From Panagrolaimus kolymaensis (lineage: Eukaryota > Nematoda > Chromadorea > Rhabditida > Panagrolaimidae): a stretch of 64,000 bases of DNA. The number at the start of each line of letters is the position of its first letter. Positions within the stretch are counted from its first letter, which is position 1. Where the stretch lies: positions 372,001 to 436,000 of the forward strand of contig JAJQJQ010000043.1 in NCBI GenBank assembly GCA_028622995.1, in the 5' to 3' direction. The notes under the pieces were generated by a model. It was not told the DNA's origin. It did not search any database and worked only from the letters and a program-made list of their open reading frames with translations. The position numbers and the translations under genes were made by a program. Positions 33,979 through 46,400 of this stretch are shown in pieces.

Positions 33979-36900
33979 TTAGAGATTAAATTCGCAATCT
34001 TTAACTACAAATAAATTATTTCCACCACCACCATTTTCACGTTTAAATCTTTCAAAGGGTGAAGGAGATCTCATTCGAACTGAAGCATATCGCCTGCTTT
34101 TAGCTGCAGGCAAATTTGGTGAAGGAGTACGAGTTTCAAATAAAAATTTCTTTGGTGTTGAACCTTTGAGATTTTTTATTGGTGAACGAAGGGATAATTT
34201 TGACATAGCATCCATTAAAGCTTTTCGCCGCATTGCATCTTGCTTTCGTTCACCCACTTTCATTCGAATTGGAGTTATTGGATTTTGCGAAGCTTTTGGA
34301 GTTGAAACTGCTTTGATTCGAGATGCCGCAAATCGAGGTAATTTAGAATTATTATTTGTATTATTTATTTTAGCTGCAAAATTAAAAAACCCAAATAGCA
34401 AAAAGAAAAGAAAAAATGCAAAAAAGCAAGCAAACAGAAAAAATATTAGAAGCACACGATAGCAGAAAAAATGTTAAAGGAAAAAGAAGCAAACGAGAAA
34501 AGCTCACACAAAACAGTGCAAAAAAAATTTTAGAAAAAAAATTATAAAAACTCACTTGAATTTTCAGAATTATTTAAATTTGGATGATGATGGCTATTTG
34601 TTGTTGTTGGTGATTTATTATTCCAAACCATTCCATGTGAAACTGGAGAGCCTTTGGGTTTAAAAGTGCTGCTCATTGTTGTTGGATTATTATTTGATGA
34701 TGATGATGAATTTCGCTCAGTTATTGGCTGAAAAAAATATATAAAGGGTAGTGTAAAAACAAATTATCGAAATTTATGGGCTTTTCCATGTATATTTTAA
34801 AGGTCACTCAAAAAAGCTAGAAACCTTTAAAGAAAAAAGTTTAAAAAGACAAAGATTTTTTTGCCCCAAAAAAGTGAAGAAAAATAGCAACTTTTTTGTT
34901 TGTTTTTTGCATCAAAAAATAAAAGGTTTAAAAAAAGATTATATAAAACTCACAGCAAATGATGAAGCATATCTCGATGGAGTAGCAGCAGCGTTGGTTC
35001 CAGATAAATTTTTAAATTGTTGAATCCTTCGATTTACCACCCCAGTTCCTTGAATTTTTGCTATACTTGGTCTACCAAATTCTGGATTTAATTCTCCATT
35101 GGTTTTAGAATTCAATATAAAATGCTTGGATTTATTATCAAAAATTAAATCATTTTTATAATCAGCTAAATTGAATTTAGGTGATTCGGGTGGAGGCATC
35201 AGCATTTTGTTTCTTGATGGAGATTTGGATGTTTCCCTTGAATTATTATGTACGCTTGATGACCTCCTTCCAATTGGCGGCGGAGGAGATCGATGAATTG
35301 GAGATTTTCCAGATTTTCCATTTGTTACTCCCGCCATTGTTGGATTTTTCATTTTAGCTAAAGAAGATTGGGTTGGAAGAAATATGGATGTTGTTCCATT
35401 TGATTTCATATCTATTTTTGCTGCGGTTGCAGGATTCAAACTTTCTCCATTGCCCCGAATAAATCTTTTTGGAAGTTCAGGTTTCAAGAAAATTGGTGGT
35501 TGTTGTTGCTCAGATAAAATTTGAGAATCTGATGTTGTTGATGATTGAAGATGTTTGGATGAAGCAGAAGAACATCCAGAATCTGGAGATGGAATTACAA
35601 ATGGAATTGTTGGATCTCGTCGAGGCGTATTTGTGGTGGTTGTCGTTGACGTTGTTACATTTACATCCACCGAAAGTGGCGGACTGTTTGTGGTTGATTT
35701 GGTAGGAGACGACGATACAGAAATTACTGATCCCGATGCTTTAGGGGAATTTTCTTTTTGGGATGAAACATTTGAAATTGATGATATCGACGACATTGCT
35801 GGAATAGCTCGATAATGCAATTCTGGTGACGAAGACATAGGAATATCCGAAGCCGAATTTTCAATAATCATTTCTTTAACTTTTTCCTTTTTTTGGGCAT
35901 CAGAAATCGACGACAAAACCGGAGAAATGGAATTTGTTGATTGTTGTTGATGAGATTTATATAAAATTGGTGAAATTATTGTTGAAGCTCCCAAAACATT
36001 TGTTAATGAATCATTTATTTCTTTACTCTTTCGTGGACGTCTTCGTCGTTTAGCTTCATAACCTTTTTCATTGATTTCTTGAGAACTGAATGGACCCGCC
36101 GTTTGTTGGCCTTGGCTTTGGCTGAGATCAAAAGATGATTCCCATGAACTATTTGATGATGGACTTCCAGTTCGACGAGAAGAGGATCGACGGAAAGTTC
36201 GAGCTTCTAAAAATTTGGGAAATTTAAACTAAATAATCAATTAAAGATAGAAAATAGGAAAAGTAAAAGCATAGAAAAAAGATCGAAAAAAGAAAGATAG
36301 TTACTTCGCGAAAGGGTTAAACCAGAATAGCGTGAATTAGGTTGATTACGTTTTATTGCTGGATTAACTGGGGCTGTTTGACGCCGTTCTCGATCCTTCT
36401 TTATTGGTTCAGCGCGTCGAACCATTTGAGTTGCAGCTCGTTGAATATTTACAACATTTGATTCACCCATAGGCTGCTTTTTGGAATTCGAAGAAGATCG
36501 CTTTCGAAGGACATTAATTTTCTTTGGAGTATTATTTTCGAATGATTCTTCATGGAGGTTTTCTTTTTTCTCGTCATTCGAAGATGATGGCATATCAAAA
36601 TCGGGAATTGGTGGACGTTTTCTATAAAATAAAAAAAATTTAATAAGTAAATTTTAAATTTTTTAAAAAGTTGAGAAAAAATACCATATTTTTTGAGCCT
36701 AATTTTTTTTGAACTTCCAAAGCAAAAAAATATATTTAAAAAAAAACTAACTTTTCTTTCGGTGACATAATCTTTCTAATATCGGATAATACATCTTTAT
36801 TTCTTCGCCTTCCATAATCACTATTAATTGTATCATCGCTACTTGTGGCAGTTGTGGAAGGATCCATGCTCACTGAATGCTTAAATAATGGACTTTGTTG

Positions 36901-38819
36901 ACTTTGATTTTGATAATTTTGAAAAGTATTTGGCGGTGGAATTTTTTTCGTTGCCAAAATTGGAGGTTCTGGAGTATCCATAAAATTTTCGGCTGGTGAA
37001 AGATTGGTTAAAGATTTTTTAAAGTTTTTTCTTAAAGCACCAAATACTCGAACCACGGAATTTGATCGTCGTTGTTTAGCTTTTCGACGATTATATTCAT
37101 CATCGGAATTTAGTTGTTGTTGGTTTTTGGATAGCAAAGATGAGGACGAAGAAGAAGGATCACTCGCCAAATTTGTAATGGACCGAGAAGAATTTTTAGT
37201 TAACGGCATTACCCCTGAATTTCCGCAACCAATGGGTGGCTTGGAACTTATTGCAACTTCTTGATTTTTTTGCATTGAAGAAGTAATTAATTTTCGATCC
37301 TTCTTTTTTAAATCCGATGGCCGCCGACTCGCTTTATAACAATCTTTTGCAACTCCAATTTTTTCTGCATTTTCAATCAAAATTCGTAACACCAAAATTT
37401 GGAGTTCATTAGTTTTTTTAAAATCTTTTAATAAATCTTCTTGTGAACCATGTTTTTGCTTTTTGGTTAATTTAGCGTCCAATGGAGCTGAACCTCGAAA
37501 TAATGAAGGAGCAAATACCGTGGCTAAGTTGTCGATAGTCATTTGATGAACATCGGCTTTTTCGGCAATCTAAAAATAAAAATGAGTTTTGAAAATTTCC
37601 AATTTCCAGTTCGTAAATTTTTTTAATGGAGAATATTTTAATTTTCACTAATTCGGGGAGTTTTGAAACGAGTACAAAAAGAAAACATTATTATTAAACA
37701 CAATTCTTCAAATTTTTAATTGTTTTTTTAAGGAAAGTTAAATAATTTTTGAGCCTTTCGAAGATGGAATTAAACCCGATCGAAATTTTATGGATGAAAA
37801 CTAACAAAAATATGAAAGTTTCAAAGCAAAAAAATCCTTTGATTATTGATTGAGAAAATACCTTTGTAAAATTAGTTAAATCTTAAATCGAAAAAATTAT
37901 GCTATGTATGTTTGGAATTTTATGGATGCAAATTAACAAAAAACCAAAAAAAATCCCTAATTTTTAAATCAAAAATCCTTTTGCCTGCTATTAAAAAAAA
38001 TGGTCCACGTACCTCTTGTAAACACCTCATTAAATAAGATAAAGCTCCCATATGCGATGATGGAAGCCGTTGAAGAATAATCATTAAAGAAGTAAATAAA
38101 ACTTCGCCCGTAATATCGCCAGCCAAATCACCAGCAAATTTAACTAATTGTATTTCTCTTTCAACATCGCCAAATAATGGTTTTCTTATTTCTCGAAAAA
38201 ATCTTTTAATCCAAACACATACATCATGGACCAAGAAATTGGAGGGGATTTTTTGAGCTCCATAAAATACTGGCATTACATCTTGTTGCTTTAATCTTGT
38301 GGGATTTCCTTCCTTTCTAAATATTCCTTCAACTTTACAACCTTCAAGTTGGCCAAACCGGGAAAAGGCTTCGATTAGGAATCTGGAAAAAATTAATTTA
38401 AAAAGTTAGACCTAAGACATTTTTTTTAATTTTATCTTTATGGATTTTTCGAAAGCTTTTCTTCTTCCATTAACAAAATTTTGGGTTTTGAAACAATTTT
38501 CCAGAGGTATAAAAAATCTTGAAAAAATGGATGGGAAAACAAATAATTCCCAAACTCAAAAAACTTTCATGAAAAATAAAATTAAAACTCACGCTGGAAC
38601 TTCTCGAAGAGTTACAATCGACGAAGTTTTATTATCTCCAACATCCAAATGAACATTATATGCAGCCACATTATCAAGGAATAATTTTTCTGGAATATGC
38701 ATATATGATGGAGCAGAACGAATTATTTGTAAATTTCTCATATGTGCAAACATTATTGGTTTACCACCGCCGCCGCCTCCGCTGCTGCTGCTATTGGAAG
38801 GTTTAACATTTTCAGTCAT
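33979..38819 (-). CDS. RhoGAP protein, RGA-3/4 (ARHGAP11A)-like
   Basis: Seven minus-strand exons joined in phase: 38819-38593, 38382-38013, 37569-36752, 36621-36305, 36206-34954, 34727-34556 and 34373-33979, about 1,183 aa. The RhoGAP domain fills exons 1-3: VPAFLIEAFSRFG, GIFRKEGNPTRLK with the arginine finger in GIFRK, then WIKRFFREIRKPLF and MTIDNLATVFAPSLF. The rest is long, basic and Ser/Pro/Asn-rich, with many SP sites (MRSPSPFERF, TRTPSPN), typical of a phosphorylated disordered tail. An N-terminal GAP followed by a long tail matches ARHGAP11A and C. elegans RGA-3/RGA-4, which limit RhoA/RHO-1 activity in embryonic cortex and germline. Whether it is one of these orthologues is inferred. 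A TCTCTAA stop ends exon 7. An alternative last exon is annotated separately. Confidence 0.88.
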
Positions 38820-40100
38820 ATTTGGTTTTCAAAATTCATAAATAAAATAAATTTAAATAAAATGCTGATAAAAACTAAAAAAAAAGTTTGTTAAAAGTCT
38901 TTGAAAAAAATATATATCTAAAAAAAAGCGCCAAAAAAGAAATGCACGCCAACCAAAAACAAAAAAAAAGAAAGATTTCCAAGTCGCGATGAAAAAAAAG
39001 GAAGCCAAACCAACAAACGAATAAAAAAAAGTGGCGCCAAACGATCCATTTGAATAAATAAAAAATGTGTGAAAGCGACGCTTGCTTTGGCTTGCTTGCT
39101 TAGGTTTGGAAGACAACAACAACCTTGCTTTCTCTATGTGATTGATCGATTGATTTGTATCTCCATTTTTTTTTTTTCAAATAAAAAAGGCATGCATAAA
39201 AAAATAATTGAATACAAAAATACAAAAATTGAAGAACAAGGATAGTCAATTTTTGGAAAAAAAAATAATTTGTAAGTCATTTTGATGAATGAATGAAATA
39301 AAAAAAACTAATAAAAAAAGTTTATAGGTTTTTTCATTCATTCATAAAATTTATTTATTTTCAAGGATTCAAAAAATTTAAAAAAAAATAGTCGTCGGAA
39401 GTGTATTATTTTTATTTATTGCGCAAGAAAAAAACGGCGGAGGAGCGAATTAAAGAGAAAAAAATGAAGATATGGAGTAGGTAAGTTGGAGAAAGCGATG
39501 AAACACACAAAATTAGTCATTCATTGAAGAAAAAATTATATTGAATCAAACAAAAAAAATGTCTACGACGAATTAGTACTATGTACATACTTCCAATGAT
39601 TTTCAGCAAATAAAGAAAGAGAGAATTAGAAGAGTCAATGAAAAAATAAATAAAAATGATGCATTTTTATTTGTTGTAAACAAAAATAAACAAAACAAAA
39701 AAGTGATGAGAAAATATTTTAAAAAATTCGATGGAGACACTATTTTTGGGCTGAGAAAAAAATATGTTTATTAACAATATAAATTTTTAAATAACTGTAA
39801 AAGCTTTTCTTGGCAAAAATTGATTGAAATTTTGAAATAAATATTTTTTAAATAGATTTAGTTTTATTTTTCCGAAAAAAGTAGTGAGCGAGAGTGACAC
39901 TTGAAGAGAGAAAGCAAAAATGAAAGAAAGATGAATCAAGGACGACGAGGCACATTTCCGGAAGAATGAAAGAAAAAAATTTGCATAAACATAGTTTAGA
40001 TGTTAGAGTGAGGGAGGGAGCGAATGTCCAAATAAATAAAAAGCTTTCTTTCATCATTCGTAAGGTTCTTTATCGAATGTGAATGTACAATAAAAAAGAA
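38820..40100. other. 5' flank of the RhoGAP gene
   Basis: No coding exon seen. The stretch contains A/T runs with a few richer patches, for example GCGACGCTTGCTTTGGCTTGCTTGC near 39,070. The first sparse AAACTG-like copies of the right array appear near 39,792 and 40,111. Confidence 0.4.
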
Positions 40101-43100
40101 GTATGGAGTAAAACTGAAGCGAAGAGTGGGTAGAGGATAAAAAAATGGAAAGAAAAATAATGGGCTTTGATGAGAGCTTTAATAATAAATAATATTTAAA
40201 AACTGAGGATGATATTATGTGGATAAAGAAAATAAAAGTTCACTGATGTCAGGGTGAGATAATAATTTAGAGGGATAGAATTTGAAGAAAAAAACTGTTT
40301 TTAATTGAAAAAAGTTGCAAAAGTTTTGATTAAATTCTAATGTCATAAAAAAAATTTTTAACAAAAATTTTATACAAAAAAAACTGTCTTTTTCAATTTT
40401 TAGCTCTGACATCATCCAACAACGATAAATATTTGGTTTCATGCTTTGTTTTTATTTTAAACTGCCAAGAGACTCTGCTCGATGATAATTAATTTTAAAA
40501 ACTGTACAAGCAGTTTTTTTTATTCGAAGGTAATGAATAACTGGTGTCAAAAACAAAACGTAAGTTTTTGATACAGAAAAAAAATTAAACAAGAAAAATA
40601 ACTGGATTTGTTTAAAATGAGCCAAAAATTTAAGGTTAAAAAAATAAAAATGCATGGAAAAAACTGAAAATCATATCAAAAATAATTTTTACAAAGAATA
40701 AAAACTGTGAACTCGAGAGGATGATTGTTGTTTAGGCAAACTGATAAGAAGCAAAAATTAATTTTAGAATAAACATGCAAAAGTGCTTTACGAAAGTAAT
40801 TAAATTAAATTTTTTTTATCCAAAACTGTAATGTAATTCATAAATTTGCAAAAGAAAAACTGAATAATATTTTTTTGCACTAAAAAATCCAACAATAATT
40901 TCCAATTTTTTTTAACACTTTCATATTTTTTTTTATTTCCCAAATATTAAAAGCTATTCTTTCTTCTTCGTCTTTTTTTTATTATTACTAAAAAAGCAAA
41001 GCAAGGCAGTGTGCAAAGAAACAAAAAAAAATTATGAAGGGAATGGAATCACAAAAATAAATACATAAGCAAATGGGAAAAAAGAACGCTGAAAAAAAGG
41101 AGAGACAACAAAAATAATATTTATTTATTTATTTCTCCATTTCTTGCTTGCTTTTCTTTTCTTGCTTACTTGCTTGGTTCGATAGCACTACTAAAAACTA
41201 CCATAAAAAACTGTGTCTCTCTGTGTGTTATTGTTGCTTGCGCCCATATTTATAAAAAAAAAGTGATGAATCACAATTTCTCAATTTTTCTCTCCCAATT
41301 TTTTTTATTTTTTTTCTTGGTCGTCGTAGTTGTGTGCTCGCTTGCTAGCGTGTGTGTGTTTGTTTGGTGTTCAAAGAAAAATCACAATCATTGAGTAGGT
41401 CATTTTTTTTTGTTTGGTCCTTGAGAATGAGAAACATCATTTGGAAATTAAAAAAATGAACGAACGAAAGAATAAAAAAAATTTTATACGATTTTTTGTT
41501 ATGGAATTAATGGACAATAATACATCCATAAAAAAACTGCAAATTGTTATATTTTCTTTCATTGCAAAAAAAGGAAATGTATGAACTTGAACTTGAAAAT
41601 ACAAAAAAAAATATGCTGATGGAAGGCTAAGAATCAAGAATTTTATTATTGAAAGGTCTAAATAAATAAATACAAGGGTCATAGAAAAAAACTGAATCAA
41701 TGATTTTGTCTGTAAGGAAAACACCTTTATTGAAATTTTGAATCTTTACTATCATAAAATTTTTAAAAACTGCAAAGTATGTAAAACAAAAAAATATAAT
41801 ATTCAGATTTAATAAAGAGAAAAAAATATAAAAAAATTCAGAAAAAACTGTGAAAATTTAGAATGGTATTAATTAAAACTGAATCGTATTTTAAAAAATG
41901 AATTTCGAAATTTTGTGGTGTTAACTGTGGAAATGAACTTTATCAAAGCACATTTGGGCTTGATTTTTTTATTTTTTTTAAACTGATCAGTACAAAACAA
42001 TTATATAGTAAGGATATTTTAAATTAATTTATTTAATTTTAATTATTTGTTAAAACTGAGCTCGTACGTTCATGATGCATTTATTTTAAAAGTTTTAGAA
42101 ATATATAACTGAAATTTTCTCTTTACAGCGGTGAGAATTTAACTGTTTGATATTCTATGATGTTTTACATACTAATAATTAAAACTTTAAACTGCCTGCT
42201 TTGTTTTCTATAGCGGAAGAAAAAATAAACTTTGCAAATCAAAAAAAACTGATAGATAAAGAAAAACATTTAATTTCTTTAAAAATTAAGGGTGAATTTA
42301 AAAAATATATAAAAATGCTTTGCAATCAAAAATGTTGATGATCTCTTGGAGAGAAAAAATTGTAAATAATAAAAGTTTACTGGGATAATATATTAATAAT
42401 AGAAAAAGATTTGGAAAAAAACTGGTTAGTAAAAGATAATAAAACTATCTATTTTGCTCGAAGTAAAGGCTCAAGACAAGAAGAAAATAACAATAAAAAA
42501 ACAAAGAGAAAAACTGAAATATACTTTTATTTAATAAATCGACTAAAAAACTGATAGGAGCGGAATTACAAGATTTTTTATTTTTTCCGTTCTTTTGCTT
42601 CAAGCAAAAACGAAAATAAAAACAATAAAAAAAACACGGACGTGTGAAGCTTGCTTGTTATCAATAAAAAACAAAGCAACAGCAATAAAACCATTTTAAC
42701 TGAAAAAATGCAAAAAAATTGTTAAACTTAAAAAAAATAATTTCCACGTTTTTTAACTATTCTCGTTTTTCAGGGTTGGAAATCCAAAATTATTTTTTTT
42801 TGCATTTGAACGAAGGCAAGTGAGAAAGAAAAAAAATACCACGAAAAGTGAGCGAGCTCTGACGAAGAAGAAAAAATATAAGATTGAAAACTTTGATGAA
42901 AAATGAAAATTGCGCAAAAAGAAAGAAGAGAAAAAAATTAGTCTGTCAATCATCTTCATCTCAAAAAAAGAAATGATGAAAGAAAATCTCCTTATTCGTT
43001 TCTCATTTCATTCATTCACTCACTCACTTCTTATTTCTTTTTTCAAGTGCAATTAATCCAATTTTTTGTTCTCACAACAACAAATTAGTTAGTCGTTCTT

Positions 43101-43406
43101 TTTTTTATATAAAGTCAGAAAAAGGAAAAAATGGTATAATTTTTGATGAAATAAAAAAAAAGAAAAAGAAAATGATCGGGGTAATTTTACTTTTTTTGCG
43201 TTTTGTATTTTAGGGGATGGGTAATAACTGGAAGCTTGAAAAGCCGGGCATAATAAGGCACAGTTTTTAAAAATAAAAAAATGAAGGAAAAAATAAAATA
43301 AAACTTTTAACACAGAAAAAAAACTGGCTGAACATTTTCCTGGTGGACAAGGAAAATTTTAGAAAAGGTTAAACTGAGCAGTAATAATCAATCCAGGCAA
43401 TTATAA

Positions 43407-43414
43407 CTGTTTCA
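43407..43414 (+). promoter_or_regulatory. Exact CTGTTTCA (C. elegans piRNA core motif)
   Basis: It sits inside an array copy reading ATAACTGTTTCA. This is the core octamer described upstream of C. elegans 21U-RNAs, where the RNA starts about 40 nt downstream at a T. One exact octamer could arise by chance in this much sequence, so it supports the model only weakly by itself. Confidence 0.45.
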
Positions 43415-46400
43415 AATGAATAATAGAGGGTAATAAAACTGTTTTGTTTTAATTTTTGCTTTCCGCATTTGATTTTAACACACACTTTCATTTAGAAAAG
43501 AGCATTCAAACTTTAGCTTAAATATTAACTGCGATATGTTTTGTCTATTGTATGGAATTTTCCCATTATTTTTTGTTGTTGATATCCAATGGATGAATGC
43601 AGAACATAAACTGAGAAAACAGCTGCCACGTTGTTAAAATGGCAGTTTTATGAAGAAAAAAAATTTAAACTGTAGCGATTTGTGCACATATTTTTAATAA
43701 CAATAAAATAACTAAAAACTGGGTTAAAAATACCAATTTGAGTGAATAAAAAAGGTTTATTTATCCTTAAAAATAATTTTTTTTAAAAATTATTCACACT
43801 GATCATTTAATGTTTTATATAGAAAAAATGCATTACGTGAGTCTTAATAATCTTTTTCAACACAATATTTAAAATTTAAATTACAAAAAACTGAGGTATG
43901 CTACGGCTAAATTAAAATAAATTATTTAATAATAAAATTTCAAAACTGCATGGTGTTGTTTTGTATTGTAATTAATAATGATTTCAAAACTTTAACTGTA
44001 TTCGCAATTCCGGATCTTACAATCCTTAAATTAAACTGAATCTCATATTTCTCTTTTGAAATCGAACAATGACTAAAACAAAAAAAGAAAAAACAAAAAC
44101 AAAAAAAGAAGAAATTAATCAAAAAAAAAAATGAATCGAAAAATGTTTTTTTAAATATTTTTCATCGATTTGAGGAATCTATTTTTAAAAGTATTACTTT
44201 CACTCTAATTTTTAAAGGTTAAGAAAAAAATTAGCAATCGTGTGTGGGGTGAGCGAGCGAGAAACTGTAAAAAAGTAAAAAAAAAAGTCAGTGAAAAACA
44301 ATAACAAACAATTCAAAACTGAGCATTGGAGTATCAACGCGATTTGCAACAAACAAAAATAAAATTTTATAATATCATTTTCACATTTTTTTGTTTGCAA
44401 AAAAGCCTACGCCGCCATCGCCGATATATTTCTTACACGCAAAAAAAAAGTCAGTGACTTTCTATGTTTTTTTTTATTATTGCGGGTTTCGTCGTTTAAA
44501 AATGGTTTATAAAAATATGGAAGAGAGAATCATTCTCCCATAAAAGTGACTGTCACCGAAAATGAAAAAAAAAGTATTGCAATTTGCAATGACCGAATTT
44601 TGGAAGTCTCAAAGAAATTCAATAAAAGAAGAAAAAACAGTTTAAAAAAATATTCCATTTTTTAAAGGGAGTATAGAAAAAAATAAAGAAGAAGAAAAAT
44701 AATTGATCGGAAACCTTGAAAAAATAAAATGAAACTGACAGGGACAATATTATTGGTAGATCACAAAAAGGAGTAAATTTGTAAAAGCAGCGGCGATTAA
44801 AAATTATGGATTTAAAAACTGAGTGTTTTTTTTAGGCTTTGATGCTTTTATTCAAAATAGAATTAAACTGACCATATTTAAAACCGACTGATTTAAATTT
44901 AAAATTTAAAACTTTAAAAGAAAATGATACTTTTTGTTGCTTATTTTAATTAACTGGACTGGAATTTGTACGCCGGATATAATTTTATATAAAACTAAAG
45001 GCAAAAAGTTTAATAAAAAAACCATAGTTTTATTAAAATTTTTTAAACTGATAAAAATCAAATCGGTCGGGCATCACTTTTTTCGATTATTTGTAAATAT
45101 TCACAGAAAAAAAACTGAGAGCGGAAGTATAAATCATAAAAAACTGGAACGCAAACATGGGAATTATTAAAAAAAAACTGGCACGATGGGAATTGATTAT
45201 TTGTATTTTAAACAAATAAAGACAAAGATGTCTTCAAAAAAGGTTAAAAAAACTGTGTATTATAAAATAAATTTTTATATTTAATTCTTTTTTCACCTTC
45301 AATTTTAAATTAAACTTAGCATTTTTGATCATAGAAAAAACTGAAGTAACAAGTTTTAGAATTTTTTTAAACTGTTTGATTTGTTCTTTTTTTTAAACAT
45401 TTTGATGGCAATAAAAAATTGTAAAAGCAATATAACCTTTCACAAAAAATAAAAAATCTAACATTATTTTTTTTTATCATAAAAGTATTCGATAAAACAA
45501 TATTATCCAAGCAAAAAGTGAAAAAGTGGGAAGAATGAATACAAAAAAATCGTTGATGCAAGCAAACAAACAAGAAAAAACGATCGAAAGAATAGAGCAA
45601 AACTAATTTTTTTTTTGCTCTTTCCGGGGTGCAAAAAAAATGTACAACAGAAGAAAAAAAGAAAGAAGGGAATGAATGACCAAAAAAATGAAGAAAGTCC
45701 TTCGCTGTCTTATAATATTTGATTTTTTTTGTACAATCTATGTTGCTCGCAAAGAAGAAAAAAAGTGTATTATCAAACATGAAAATCAGCTGCAAAAAAA
45801 AGAAAACTAATATAAATAATATAATAGGAAAGAAAAGAAAACTGTGTTGCGGAAGGAACGTTTGTAAATGGAGGAGGAAAGCCACCGAATACCTATTTGA
45901 TAAAAAGAATTTAAAACTGTGACGTAATATTGGTCAGTATGAAATTAAAATAAACTGAGCATCATTAAAAGGGAAAAAGGAAATGATAAAACTGTATGAT
46001 GTCTAAAAATTATGTGTCGTTCATATAAAAAAAATATAAAACTATAACCGTATTTATTTTTGAGAAAGTCATCGTCTAAATATCAAATGTTTTAAAGTGT
46101 ATCCTTTTTGCATTTTAAAAATCTTATAGCTCTTTAGTTGAAGCAAAATAAAACTGATTATTTAAGAAAGTAGGAAAAAAACAAAATTAAAAACAATTAT
46201 AACTGCATTTTTGGAAAGAGATTCAAAAAACTGAATTTTGATATAAGGGGTAGAAAAACACATATTTGCTGTTATTGAAAATAAACTGTTGGGCCAAAAT
46301 AAATTTTTTTTCTTCGAATTTTTAGAAATAAATTTTTATATATATTTTTTTCTTTTTTTGGGTATTATCACGATTTTAAAATTTCTGAAACTGAATTAAG

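Noticed and set aside
34166..34462. Plus-strand frames antisense to the RhoGAP exons (also 35469-35815 and 37004-37264)
   Set aside because: The minus-strand frames there join in phase into one RhoGAP protein. The antisense frames have no features.
45367..45885. 172-residue minus-strand open frame, Phe/Ser/His-rich
   Set aside because: It coincides with a motif-free spacer full of A and T runs. The composition is that of translated oligo(T), with no family resemblance.
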